64,000 nt of DNA from Acanthaster planci. Lineage: Eukaryota > Echinodermata > Asteroidea > Valvatida > Acanthasteridae. Below the pieces are notes generated by a model. That model had not been told where the DNA came from. It did not search any database and saw nothing but the letters and a program-made list of their open reading frames with translations. This document shows positions 1 to 13,700 of this stretch, piece by piece. Made by a program: the position numbers and the translations under genes. How positions within the stretch are numbered: the first letter of the stretch is position 1; the number at the start of each line of letters is the position of its first letter. The DNA is taken from the NCBI RefSeq assembly GCF_001949145.1, contig NW_019091456.1, forward strand, positions 261,038-325,037, in the 5' to 3' direction.

Positions 1-71
1 NNNNNNNNNNNNNNNNNNNNNNNNNNNNNNNNNNNNNNNNNNNNNNNNNNNNNNNNNNNNNNNNNNNNNNN
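1..71. other. Assembly gap (run of n)
   Basis: Seventy-one undetermined bases at the left edge. The 3' exons of the minus-strand REPS-like gene should lie in or beyond this gap. Confidence 0.99.
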
Positions 72-1557
72 GCCACGATTTTGCATGTTTCGCCCTATTT
101 TCAACACACAAAAAAAATGAAAAATGATTTGAATAGCAATGAAATATTATGGGCATCATAGAGATAGAAATTAATTCAATATTTAAGGGATTTACAGAAT
201 AAAATCAATATTTATTTCCACTTTTTTTTTTTCTAATTCAATTGCCCGTCTAAAATTATCACCTCATCCTAGTTGACCAAAATTACAAATTTTCAATTTT
301 CTTTATTAAATTTCAGAAATTTCAGACATGAGATCCCTAATTCTAGGCTGTGTATGCACAGCTGAAAACACCCAGAAAGTGCTGTTTCCGGCCATCTGGG
401 GGCTTTTAGATTCGCGCCAACCGATGGTGGCGCTCCGCTTAGATAGTCCTGCTGGCACTAAAACCATCCTGGGCAGAACCCTGGATTATCGAGAACGAAC
501 TATCCAGATAACTTCACGAAAAATACACAACGCTTACCTTTGATGTCAGATGATTTACAAATCAAACTGTACCACTATGATTTCTTAATTAAGACTGCCC
601 ATAGATGAAGCAAATGCCCCACGAGACTTTTGCTTTGTGACAGAATAAATAATTGTAGTAGTTCTTTGCTAAGAATGATAGTCTGGTCACTATTTGTATC
701 ATAACGGCAAACACACTGGCTGACACCAGCTTGCTCGATGATCAAGATGTCCACACACTTCTGCTGGTCACTGATTCTAGGTCCATCTGAATAACCTCTT
801 GAATCTTTTTGAACCACAAATTCTCAGAATGTACTGGAATGACTGGGCAGATAAAAAGACTTTGTCATTGAGGGCAAACTGCACCCTGCATAGTAAATAC
901 TGACAGACTCTTCAACATTTTCAAATAAAATCTGAGGTCTAGTGCTGAGAAACCCTAACCCCTGCTGGATCCAAAAATGACTGAGAACTATGCAAATAGT
1001 CCAACAACAATGCTAATCCCACAGCAGGATTGGAGCTTGTAATCTCAAGCACCAATTGCAAAGTTCTTGGAGGCAAACAGTATTACATCTAGCAGGTTTA
1101 ATCCCCCTGTCTGCCATATTTTGCAAGGAACCATACATGTACTTGTTCCAACAGTGTGATGGCAGCAATGCTATGATTTATTCTTCTAATTTAAACAAAC
1201 TTAGGGAATAAAACTCTACTGCTTTGGGATGTAAGAGGGCTGAGAAAGTTTATCTCAACTTCAGGTACACAAGAAAACTTAACAAGTCATTAATTTATCT
1301 AAAATTTAAAAATAAAGAAAAACATACATGTACAAGTACCTGTAATCAGGTTACAGCAAGAACTTAATCCATGAATGTTAACTTAGTTCTAATTTCTTTA
1401 AAATACTATAAAACCCCAAACTGGATTTCAATAGATACAAACAAACATGTTTTTGTTATTGTACAGATGTATCCTCATTGTACTTCTGGAGAATTTTGGC
1501 AAAAAAAGAACGGGTTAGTATTCTCAAGGGGTTAGTGTAGAATGGATACACGCTTAC

Positions 1558-1769
1558 CAGGATCCGAGACAAGCTGGGTGCGATCTAGAGACATGGACCG
1601 AGAGTGGATACCATTATACCTTGGGGGTAAAGCAGGAGGGAGAAGCTCCACTCCCCTGGGGGTGGGGGCCTGCCCCTGGGGCTCTGCTGTGCATTCTGCC
1701 AGGGCAGTATGCCTAGAGGGGGGAGCTGATACATGTATGCGCTGCTGGAGGGTGGCTCCCGAGTATGAT
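1558..1769 (-). CDS. REPS1: REPS-like exon 15: proline-rich tail
   Basis: Acceptor CTGTTCAG, donor CCTG|GTAAGC, 212 nt, phase 2 to phase 1. It encodes [22 protein letters not shown], aligned with [22 protein letters not shown] of human REPS1. The phase-1 donor shows that at least one more exon follows beyond the left part of the window. Confidence 0.85.
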
Positions 1770-4700
1770 CTGAACAGGTGGAAATGAGTGAAGGGTGAAA
1801 GGTCAGGAGAGGTCATGATGCTCAGGAGCAATCAGGACAGGGTGCTGTCTATATATAGATCTAGAGGAAAATGAGTTTACATTGAACCACATGTACTCTG
1901 AACGCTGAACTACATTCTAATGGTATATGGACAAGGAATTTTGATCAAGCTACTCCATGATCACGAAGCAAGCTTGTAATGAAAACCTTGATATTAATAG
2001 AGTAATGATGAAACAAGAAGGGTTCTGCTGCCAGTAGAATTACAGAATATGCACAGTTTTGATGGTGAAACAGTACACTGCATATGTGTGCATGTACAAA
2101 CAGGTGCTTCACTAAACTACATGTATGTGTATTATACAAGACCACAAACTCTAGATCTACAACTACTGTGAATGAATACATGAGCATGCAGATATTGAAC
2201 GGTACATGTATCAAATGAAAGGAGAAAGTGGAAGCATGACACATGATTCTTGGAAAGGCTAACACCATCATGAGACTCCATTGCACAAACACACTCGTTT
2301 TACAATTGATTAGTGGTTTACCGATTTTCTAGTTCCTCACTGTAAATGAAAAATGAAACGGGAAAAAAACAAGCAGCTCTTTACAGTAAACATGAAAACA
2401 GAGTGACTGAGAAAATGAAAAATGCAATCATGGGTACACGAGAGGACTGGAATACGGAAGGCTGAAACGATGATCCAAATAGTAGTGTTGTCCACAAGAG
2501 GTGAAAAGGGACTCTAAATTATATTCACCAAATTGTATTTGCATTTTACTTTGCAATCAACTATGCTACACACTGTGTGTGCCTACGTAAAATCCCCTGA
2601 ATGAAGAATGCAGTAAAGGAAGATAGGAATTTTTACAGGATTTTCAAAACAGAAAAAAATGATAAATATCCTGGCCCAGCATCATCAACATTGATGTGTG
2701 CCCCAGCAGGAAGTGATTAACATTGTATCCGTTAGGAGTCATCTCAAAATTCATCCGGGTCAAGTTGTGGACGAGTTGCAGACTTTGTTGAGGGTTAAGA
2801 TGTGGGATTTTTAACCATCTTCTCTGCAATTTTCCTGCGATGATTCGTTTACATATTGTCCCCCATCTGGGGTTTGGAGCATGGCTCGGCACTCAAGGGC
2901 ACGCTGTATGTCCGCTGCACTAGAAGTAAACATCGTAACAGCACAACTTATGGGGCCACCTTTTGTAAGCACTGAGGCCAAATATAAACCAGCCATTCAC
3001 TCATCCAGGACAAATGCAGGGCTTCTTGTGGGTGAAGTCAATGTTGCCACCCGCAACTTGTCCGCAACTCGTCCCGGAAGAGTTTTGAGATGATCCCTTA
3101 GAAAAGCTGGTTTCACTCGTTACACTGACAACACACCATTTTAATCAATTCTCCTGACAAGTTTGGATATTTGACAGTTTACCAAAATACAGAGAACATA
3201 ACACATAATTCTCATTCCTAAATCTGACATGAACAGAAGTCTGTGATATTCCAAGAAATCTGTCGATTGACCCGTTGTCATACTTCTTAAGATGTTTGGT
3301 GTCCATGGACAGTTTCCTTGGAATGCCTCAAAGACTTCATATTCAAATTTCTCAGCTCATACTAAGAATGGTGTGTTGTGTTCTCAATTCATTTGGTGGG
3401 AAAGTAGTGCCAAAAAGTCGTAATATTTCACCAAAACTTAGGAAAATAGTGTGGTGTCCCTGTTGCGCGTGAAACCAGTTTTCCTTCAAGTTATCAACAA
3501 AACCCCCCCAAAACAAAGAAATCCTTCAAAATGATTCTCAGATTCTCAGAGAGACACTTGGTAGCCATTCACATATACATGTTCACAAATGAGCATCCAA
3601 CTTCAAAAGCCTCTCCGCCATTTTGAATCTCACTCTTTCACTCAACAACGTTTGAAGACAAAGAAGAACGAAGCCCCAGTACCTGGAGCGAGATCGAGGC
3701 AGGTAGTTCATGCGACCTTCAGGACCTTCTAACGGCAAACCCACCATGCCACGCTCTGTAACAAACACAGTCTGAGATTGAGTGAACTGATGTCAGAATA
3801 ACATGCAGATGACGTCAGTACTTTCAACATGCAGATGATGGGTGAGTATCAAGGGAAGATGGTGAGAAGATATGAGTGGATAAGGAATGATGGTGAATAC
3901 ACAAGTTAATGAATTCTTTAGATACAGATGATCGAAATCATCAGCATTGTAATGATTACCATCAGCAAAGCACCCTACAAATGCTCCTTGTCTGAATATT
4001 TGGAGTTGAGGAACTTTACAGGTACACAAAATGTACATGTAAATGTGTGTGCCTTGTGCATGTATCCAGCTGATATATGAATGTTGTCAGTCCTGACAAA
4101 CAAGGACCAATTTAAAACTACAAATACATGTACATACATGTAACTTGTTGTGACTGACCCTCAGTTATCACATACAGCTCATATGTACATTACAGGTTCC
4201 AGCGCGACATAGACACACATTGACATGAATATTCATGTCAATTGACATGCTTTAGTCCTTGCCCTCCCAGAGTCTCTCAAATCCATCTCGAGATTTTGGA
4301 GAATTTTTCAAGGCAACATCCGCTTCTCTAAATCCAAGCAATTCCACGGTATAGCTTGCGTCACATTTAATGGTGATCTTCTTTAAACTTTGTGTTATGT
4401 TGACATGCATGGAATTAATGGTATTTTTTTCGAAGTATTTTTTGAAACACAGTAAACTAAACTATGAGAAAAAAAATCAACGAAGTAACTCTGTGCTTGA
4501 TTGGAAACAAGTTCGAAACTTGCATAACCAAAAAGGACATGGCAAAAAAGTAAATGCCTTCGATTTGAAAGCATTGTCACATATAGCTTTGGTGGCAGAA
4601 ACTTTGCTTGGCCCTTTTGGCATGCACCGATTTAAGCACCTCTCCGTATACATAAAGGAATGTTAGTCACAAGTTATTTTGATCATTTTTACGACTTAAA

Positions 4701-7700
4701 TATGGCAGAAATGTTTAGAGACTTCAATTCTGGTAATTTGCATTTGGGTTACTTTTATTACAGTTTGTCCACACATGTGGCCCTTCAGAAAAAAAAAGAA
4801 CTTTAAAGCAGACCAGAATCATATTTCTCACAATTGTCATTAAGATACAACAGTGTATTAAACACAACATTCAGAGTAACTTCAGTTTTTCAAAAAACAT
4901 GATTTTTTTTTATGAAAAGGTTTGCATCAACAAACCACATTAACTACAGGTACATTCCATCTCATCAGCTCAGCCTAACCCCTCAATTGAAGTCTGTTTG
5001 TCCTCTTTAATTTGACACCACATTGAGGTTTTGATTTCTATATTCATAGCCTAAAGATATGCTAAATTTTCTGTTGTTGAGTCATGCCCACTTCTCTGTG
5101 GAATTATCCATCACACGTGGAGTTGTAGGACCAGTTTTAAACTTCTACAAGTACATATATATGTACAAAGAAATGTACATTTAACACTAGTTTATTGATA
5201 TAAATTCATATTAATGATTTTTGAAGATTCTGGATACAAGTCCACAAACAGGCACACGTACATGCACAACGTACCTAGCCAATTGTGCAGGTAGTTACAT
5301 ATACATGGGTAAGTCCAGAAATTAGGGGTCCAAAAGTGTGACATTTTGGTGTCCCTGTTACATCTGACCTTTGTTATTTGACATGGAAACATCATCAGAA
5401 TTGATTTCAAGCTATTACTACTTGTTTGGTAGGTAATTTGCATTAATTCATCACTCTTGGAAATTAGAAAATGTGTTCTGAACTTGCAAAATCATACGTC
5501 AGATGTGACAGGGGCATGAAAAAAAAAGGACCCCTAATTTCTGGAATTACCCACATGCATGCAGACATACAACGCATGCATGCAGTGTACACTTAGTCGC
5601 TCTTCCACTCTAATGTACGTACTCTACACTTGTCTATGTGTCTTTCTCATTATCTTTACATGCACAAAACAGATTAAGCTCTAGCAGGACATCAAAATAA
5701 CACATAAACGTCTCATCATCTCTTGGGAATAACCTTACAAAAAGGCTAACAATGTTGGGGGGCAGTTCCCTTTATTCAGAAGATAAAATAAGCAGCCTGT
5801 CAAAAGCAGAAGCCTGTTAATGCATAAAGTGTGAAGCATTAGAAATTACTACAATATTACATGTAACAGTAGTTACATGTACGTGTGTAACAGGGGTTAA
5901 GATACCTTGCATATTGTATGGATTTACGATGGAAACAAAAGTTAGTGAACCAGATAGGTTTGCGGTAGCACCATGGATATATCTCTGTTTTGGGTATGTG
6001 GGGTTCTGAAAAGAACCGGTGGTACTCAACGTTTCGGAAAGTATGCTGTGTCCGTCGTCACGAAACTACAGAGGGTCCAGTGATGAGGTAGCATAAAACA
6101 AAAGCTACTGAAGTTCATCATTAGTACAGGGTAATGGGAAACCAATATTACCACTTACCTTTGCAGATGGTCACATTCAATTCACAATTACAATTGCTGA
6201 GTTTGCATGAAAACATACGTACAAATGTACTGTATGGGCACTGTAGTTGAGATGGCCCTCCATAGTGGAGGCTGCTGTGCTGCCCACTCACACTTGCCAA
6301 TTAGAATGCTGTTTCACTGATGTACACGTAAACCTATGTTCACTATTTTTACATGGCATATGAACATTATAGAAAGTGTAGGTATTTTCTCATACCAGAG
6401 AAAATTAAGAATGTTCAGTAAGACGCCGCCGACATGTGGCCGCATGATGACACGACGGCCCAACTGTTCTGGAATATTTATGGGTTTTCCCGACTGAAAT
6501 TTGAAAGTGTCCATACATGTACATACCGGTAATATATACACCACATCAGACCTGATCAGTAAGGCCTACAATCTGCTCCAATCCACTATTAAACCAGACA
6601 ACACACTACGTGTACATGTACATCAGCTCAACCTCAATTCATGTTTCAATGTCAACTTGAAAAAGACCACTTTCTACAGACGACGCAGTTGGCCTACCTT
6701 TCACTTACCGTGTTTCAGTGAATGCTTACAGCACGTTGTTAGAATGTTATGAAACAAAAAGGTTGATATGCTCGCAAAATAATAGTACTGTTAGGATTAA
6801 CTCATAATAAACATCGAAACAACAACTGAAAGTAAAAAAAAAGTCAGATTATGAAACACTACATGTACATATATGTACATGTATATGGCTGCAGACTGGC
6901 ATAAAATGTGAAAAATAATGCTTCATTATCAACCTATTGAAATACGAATTTTCCAAATAGAATCAAATTGCAAAAACAACCTACAAATCACAGACAAAAG
7001 TTTCAATGTTTACCTGTGCCCTTACATTGGAAACCCTATGTGTTCTTGAACAGGTGTGATTACATGTACTGGCTAACCTGTGTTTGGATTCATTTTGTGT
7101 GAGTTCCTTAAATGCCAACAACAGTTGATGCCAGACTGCATAAAGCCATTCTTTAGCAAATTCTCAGCCTGTACGTTATTACAACGCACTTTTTGGACTC
7201 TTGAACTGCACGATCCATTACTATAGATTGGCCACTGAATTTGAAATGTGTTGCTGTTAAACCGAAATGGCAGCTGTCAGCACCAATTCAAAAGTGTGAA
7301 CTTATTTTGTTAGAGAGCTAGTTACTTGCAGTTAAAGATAGCTCCATGTTGTGGCAAATGCATGGGTTTGAGAGCTGGCTTCAAGTGTCGCACAAGAGGG
7401 CACTCAGTTTTTATCATTACTTGTTCTGTTCTTTATTCCAAGACAACTGCTTTTCTTTTTACTATTTGGACTCTTGAAAACCAAAGCACATTAACATGTA
7501 CATGCATGGCAGCCAACTTTAGATGCACAGCCACATGCCACAAATACAGAGTCATTAGATTCATTTGAACAATATCTGCATGATATTTCTTATCACGACC
7601 TCTCATTTTTCAACACCCCAGGGTGTGCCAACAGAGCACTATTTGTTATCACAACAGGCTGTGTGCAGTCGTCAGGTTCAAGCTCAACACACGCTCCGAC

Positions 7701-10700
7701 TCAGTGTACACAGACCCGCCAACCTCTTGGATCATAAAACTGTATTCTGAAAATTCAACAGTCATACTTTTCATTAAAAAATTGTATTTTGCAAAAATTT
7801 GAGCATATTTCTCCCCGTAATTGTTTTGACCACTTGTCTGGATTGGGTCTAACGTTAGTCCGAGTAACTCGAACTAGACTGCGTCAACACGTCTTCACGC
7901 ATAAAATGATCTACTTAAAATACTTGGGACTGTTTGCCACTACTTCTACTATTAAACACAGATGTGGCTTAAAAAGTCCAACTAATAAATAGATGAATAT
8001 TAGTATTTCACAGGCAGCCAATCACAACAATGATTGGGTGGTTGCCTGATACTATTTACACACACACGAGGTTTGTACATGTGCGTGCATACCCTGTAAG
8101 CATGTACATGTACATGTGCAAATGCACATGTACATGTACATAAATGCACATTCGTAGTCGTGGGGTTTTTTTTGCATAATGTACACTCGCAACCGTTGAA
8201 CTGTTTTTTTTCAGGCGTGTCAAAATCATCAAAACTTGTACTTTATGGGGGAGAAAACATAAGATTGTATTTTCAAGAATTTCCCGTAGGAAATACAGCT
8301 AAATCATACTAGTTGGCAGGTCTGCATACAGCTGAGGTGAGTTGGGAAATGTGTGGCACTTCAACCCCTCAGCCCTGCTTGTGTATACAGATGGCCTGAT
8401 CGTGTACCCACACCCTCCAATGGAACTGCTTGATGCAGGTTTCTGCGAGACATTTCTCCCTCCATTTTATGAAATTTGAATCCTTGTTCTCTCTGACTTT
8501 TTTTCAGCCCTCTTCCCCCCTTCAGTTCTATATCTCCAGCAGAAGATCTTATTTTTGCTTTTGGCTGGAAGGGCCATACATACACATCCACATGTATGTG
8601 CCATCAAGAATTATCCAGTCTTGCATTTATCAAGTCTCTGGAAGGTAACTAAACTCTAAGTGATTGGAGTAATCAATTACAACTTACCCAAACTATCCCC
8701 TCTGCGTGTCCTTTCAACAGGTGGCGGTGGGGCAATCTTGGCAAGCATTTCCTTCTCTCCCACTGTGGCGGCGCGCTTCTTCATTGTGAACACAGAGTCT
8801 TTGTCATCTTCAATGTCTTCGTCGGTTAAGCCTTCTGCCCGAAGAGGATCTACATGAATGGTGACACCTCAAAGAGTAATCCATTTCAATCGATTCTGAG
8901 TATGTGACAGTGCCCGCAAACCGTTTGGTAAACGTGATTAGAAGTTGGTGCACATCATCGGGTCGGGATTATCAGAAACATGCCGTTTAATGTGACGTCG
9001 CCGAATGCATTTGGAAGCTTTGCATGTTAATGGTAGGCCTACCACTTTTTTAAAAATATGATCAAAATATGAAATTACAAAATGAGAATGTAAAGATTCA
9101 GTATCGTAATACAACTTTCTGTACCTCAGTATTTGGCTATGAATAAACTCAAAAAAGACAGACTTCATTATGGACAACACATCTCGCAATCACAATCTTT
9201 CCCACAAGTTGATTATCCTACAGTCAGGATTACTAGACATTTCCAATGATTGCATATGGTGCTTTCCTGGATGGGCACATTTGCCAACATCCATTTAGCA
9301 TTATATGCATCGGAAAGATGTAACTGGCTACATATAAACAGGTAAAAGTTATAGCACTAAAAAAGATTTACCTGAATGTGTTCTTGGTCTGCTTGTGACC
9401 TCATCAACTATCGTGACTGTCTTTCCATCCGGTTTCACATGAAGTGCAATAGGTTGGAAGATCTTGGCTTCCTGAAAAAAAACAGGCAACCCATATAAAA
9501 TGCCACCTACAAAACAATTCTCTCCTCATAAGGTTTGTGGCCTGGTTGTTTTAAATACTTGACCTGTTGATCAAGTCAGGAGCCCAGGCTGATGGGAGGT
9601 GGACCCACACATACCAAAGTATACTGGCCAATTGAAATGACATGCCTTCGATTTGGACCAATGGTTAGGCTGCTTGGGTTGGCAGAGTGGTGTTGTCTTT
9701 GCCTGCAGTTTAGTACTGATGACCAGAGTTCCAATACCAGCCAACGTACCAAGTGGTTTTCTTGTGCTGACATGAACATGATCCTTTGAGTCTTTCCGCT
9801 CAACCAACATATTTCCCACACTAACTGTGCAGTCTCAAGAATTTTCAGCTCCAGTAACGGAATTCATTTCAAAATTATGTATGTACATAAATCATAATGT
9901 CATTTTAATTGGCCAGAGTCTCACAAATGGGGCTCATGGGGTATGTTATTACAAATGACTAAGTCGTTGTCTTTAGCCCCTCTTTAACCACTTCACACTG
10001 GCTAACTTGTAAACATGCAGGGATTTCCTGTGTCAAGTATGGGGGACTTTGGAGTAGATTCTGGCCAATATTGTAAAGAGTGCCAGGTGACGTCTATACT
10101 TGTTCCCACACGTCATTCCCGCTGAGTTTGTACATACACGCACAGGCTCAAAGTAGTCTGCATGACACAGCCAGGCACTGAAGCAAATATTGCTCCACCT
10201 CATTGTAACAGAGTTTGAAACAAGGTGAAGATGTGGTCAGAAATGTCACACAACTATTGAACCGAATGACCACAGTGGGTCAGTATTTGTGAAGCTCAAC
10301 TTTGTACGGCTCTGCGGTTATGGCATCTTGCTTTTTCCAAAAGGTTGCCATTTTATGGGCTGAAAATAAGACTACATTGTACATGCTTATGTATGTCTGG
10401 GACAAGTTCTTTTTGGAATAATAATGCCACCAAGAGGTTAATAAAACAAGATGAAAACTGGAAAACTGTATCTTTAGCTTACGGGATCAGGTGAGATGGA
10501 TGCAAAGTCAAAGTTTGCTGGAGATTGCGATGATGGGGAAGGAGCAGCAGGAAATGGAGAGTCCGTAAATGTCGCCCAGTTCTGCCAAATTAAAAGCAGA
10601 CCAGGTCACAAAGATTGAACAAACACCTATCAAGTTTCAGATCTTTGCCTCTTGAAGCATTTGTCTTTATCAAAAAACATCATACAAAAACAGAAATACA

Positions 10701-13700
10701 TTCTGTTAGAGTTACTGAAACTGAAATCACTAATTTGTTTTTGCACTTGCCTTGTTTGCATGTCAGGTTTAAACTGGCCTAAAGGGCAGTGTCTTGAAAC
10801 TATTTCTAACTTGGTACAAGGATTCAGCAAAATGTTCATGCGTCATTTGGACTTTAGCCAGCGCTTAAGCTACACATGGGAATGTGTGGCACTTCAACCC
10901 CTCAGCCCTGCTTGTGTATACAGATGGCCTGATCGTGTATACACATCCTCCAGTGGAACTGTCTGATGCAGGTTTCTGCGAAACATTTCTCCCTCCATTT
11001 TATGAAATTTGAATCCTTGTTCTGTTTTTTCCAGCTCTCTTTCCCAGGGCGTATACCTCCAACAGAAGATCACATTTTTGGTTTGGGCTAGACGGGCCAT
11101 ACATACACACACGCACATGTACATGTATGTGCCATCAAGAATTACCCAGACGCAGCTGACAACAAAAATCTTTGCTTTTCAACATACTGAAAACATAAAA
11201 CGTAACCAATTGTGGTCGTGTATCTTTAACAACTTCAAAATTACATATACAATAGTGTACAAATTAAACTTTCTGACACGTAATGAAATGCTTTAACCCT
11301 AACCCCCTAGGGACCATTGGAATCCTGCATAACCTTATTGAGTTCAGCGTGGTTAGGGTTGAGGAAGTCCCTATTGTCTTGTCAATTTGCAGATCTCCAC
11401 AGCTCCTCTGCAAAGATGGAAACATGACTACTGAAACAGCTATCAATGAACAACTTGCNNNNNNNNNNNNNNNNNNNNNNNNNNNNNNNNNNNNNNNNNN
11501 NNNNNNNNNNNNNNNNNNNNNNNNNNNNNNNNNNTGGGCGGGTCACACTTCTGGCAGGGGTTGATTGTAGAGGATGCAAAACTGGAGGAAAAAAGGTTGG
11601 CACTGAATGCAAGATAAATATGAAGAAATATAAACTGCAAATTAATGAGTTTTTAAAAGCGTAAACAAATAAAAATCTGGTACATCATTGAACTTTTAAA
11701 TCTCCTTTACAAGATCCTTGTAATAAATCTTTCTCCAGCTCATTTCCTGTGCGTTTAGACTCTTTTTCAACGCATGAAACGGTTTGAAAGGCTTTCGGAG
11801 TTGTGAGTATTGAAATGTACTCTTTGTCCAAGCTTTTTCAGACACGTGAGGGTGTTGTTGGTGTGATTCAAATCAGGTAAGACACTGTTCAGTTTACATA
11901 TTTTCCTGTTCAAATATTGAACCCTAAATTTGCTCTTTAAAACATTTCTGAGGAAAGGTTGCTCGCTGGCTTTCCCATGACACGTAACAGAGTATAAACT
12001 TTCAAATTGGAAAGTACTTTGTAATAGAGTCCAGATCTTAATTTGGTAAGTTTCTGAAGTGCATGGATGTGTTTTACTCTTCACATACAATGCATCGAGC
12101 AAACAATTTTTTTCAAGATCAAGAGCAGTGTGTTGCGTGTTGTACGTGCTTTTTGTTGCTGAAAACAAAACCTTTGGTGAAATCCATTCTTTTATTCCTT
12201 ATCAGCATGGAATGCATTATGCATCTTTCAATCAACCAGACTTATTGGACAGCCAATCAGAAACAGGTCCAACTGGTAATTATATACCATCAATAAAAAA
12301 TGCAAATGAGCAATTACACATGCAAATGAGCTATCCAAACCTTCATCTTGCTTGGGCCCTATGACTGGAATGAGACTAGATGGTAGTTGCTCGGGTAGTT
12401 CCACCTTGTGTTTTCTGGCAACAACGAGATGCATTGCGGTACAGAACTCAGCTAGTGACAGTGTGCCGTCTTTATTAACATCAGAAAGTTGCCTTTAAAG
12501 AAACAACCCAAACACAGTTGATGCGGATTGTGGTAACAAGTCTGTCACACTTCTTTTCATTAACTTTGCAGATGGAAGACTGATTTCTAACCTTTCGGTT
12601 CAACACTTTAACCACTTTGCTGACGGGTGGTATGAAAAATGCAGAGCACATAATCAGGGCTTTTTCAAGATTTTCAGTTTTCAAAATTCTTCAAAAAATC
12701 ATCGTTTGAATTAATGGACGTTTACACCCACACGAATTACTTCCTGGTGGCCACTATAGCCTGACAGACACAATCTATTGATGCTGAGTATTTCAGCCAG
12801 GCCTGCAGCCTTGGAAAAAGAGCCCAGATTTGAATTTGAGACCAATCTTTAATAACACCAGTTGTAAAAACTGTGGTCAACAAATGTAAAAAGCTTAAGC
12901 TCTTCTAGCTGCAAGACAAAATGTCCTACGAATCAAAATGTAGGACAGGCAAGTATTGTCTACCTTACATGCATCTGTACATCCTCTCGACCTCCACACT
13001 TAACAAGAAGGGAAAAGATTATCCCTTTTTTTCCCTACAAATGCCCTGTTCAATAGCAAATAACAATTACTCCAAACCAAGAATTTTTTTCTGACATTTC
13101 TGACAAGTCCACAAGTTACATCCTCATATTGGTTTCCTTCCTCCCACTTTTCAGCCCGGCAATATTTCCATTTGAGACCACGCCTCTTCTTCTTATTGGA
13201 TTCAACTGCAGCATTTACTCAACCCAGCTGATGAAGTTTCTAACAGAAAAGATTCTCACCATATTTTTGACAGCTCTGCCGTTGGTAACTTGGACTTTTC
13301 AAAGAATTCTTTAGAATCAGCACCTGAAAAAATAAATGAGCAGTTTACATTCAGTGATCAGCGTTACAACCAATAGCTTCCAAATTGATAGCCAAGTTTG
13401 ACACAAGGTAACCAGGATGGACAGCCAATGAAGAAAGTTACGTAAACCTTTTATTCAGTTTACTTATCATTTTATTAATTATCCTATCAATTACATGCTA
13501 AATGTTCCCCAAGAGCCCTGGGGAAGAGGATAAATACGAAGTGTCCAGCTTTAGAGGTAGGAGGAAAAGAAATCCCAGGACAAGTATTCTTAGGCAAATC
13601 CACAGATTTAGGTAGGGACTGAAAACGTAGTCCACGTGTTGGCTTGGGCAGTATTCAAGTTTGAGTAGAAGGTGAGAAAAGTAACCACATCGCCAACCTG

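Noticed and set aside
575-817. 80-codon minus-strand frame with acceptor-like TTATTCAG, in phase with REPS exon 15
   Set aside because: No similarity to the REPS tail and no usable donor before it runs into poor sequence; chance is more likely.
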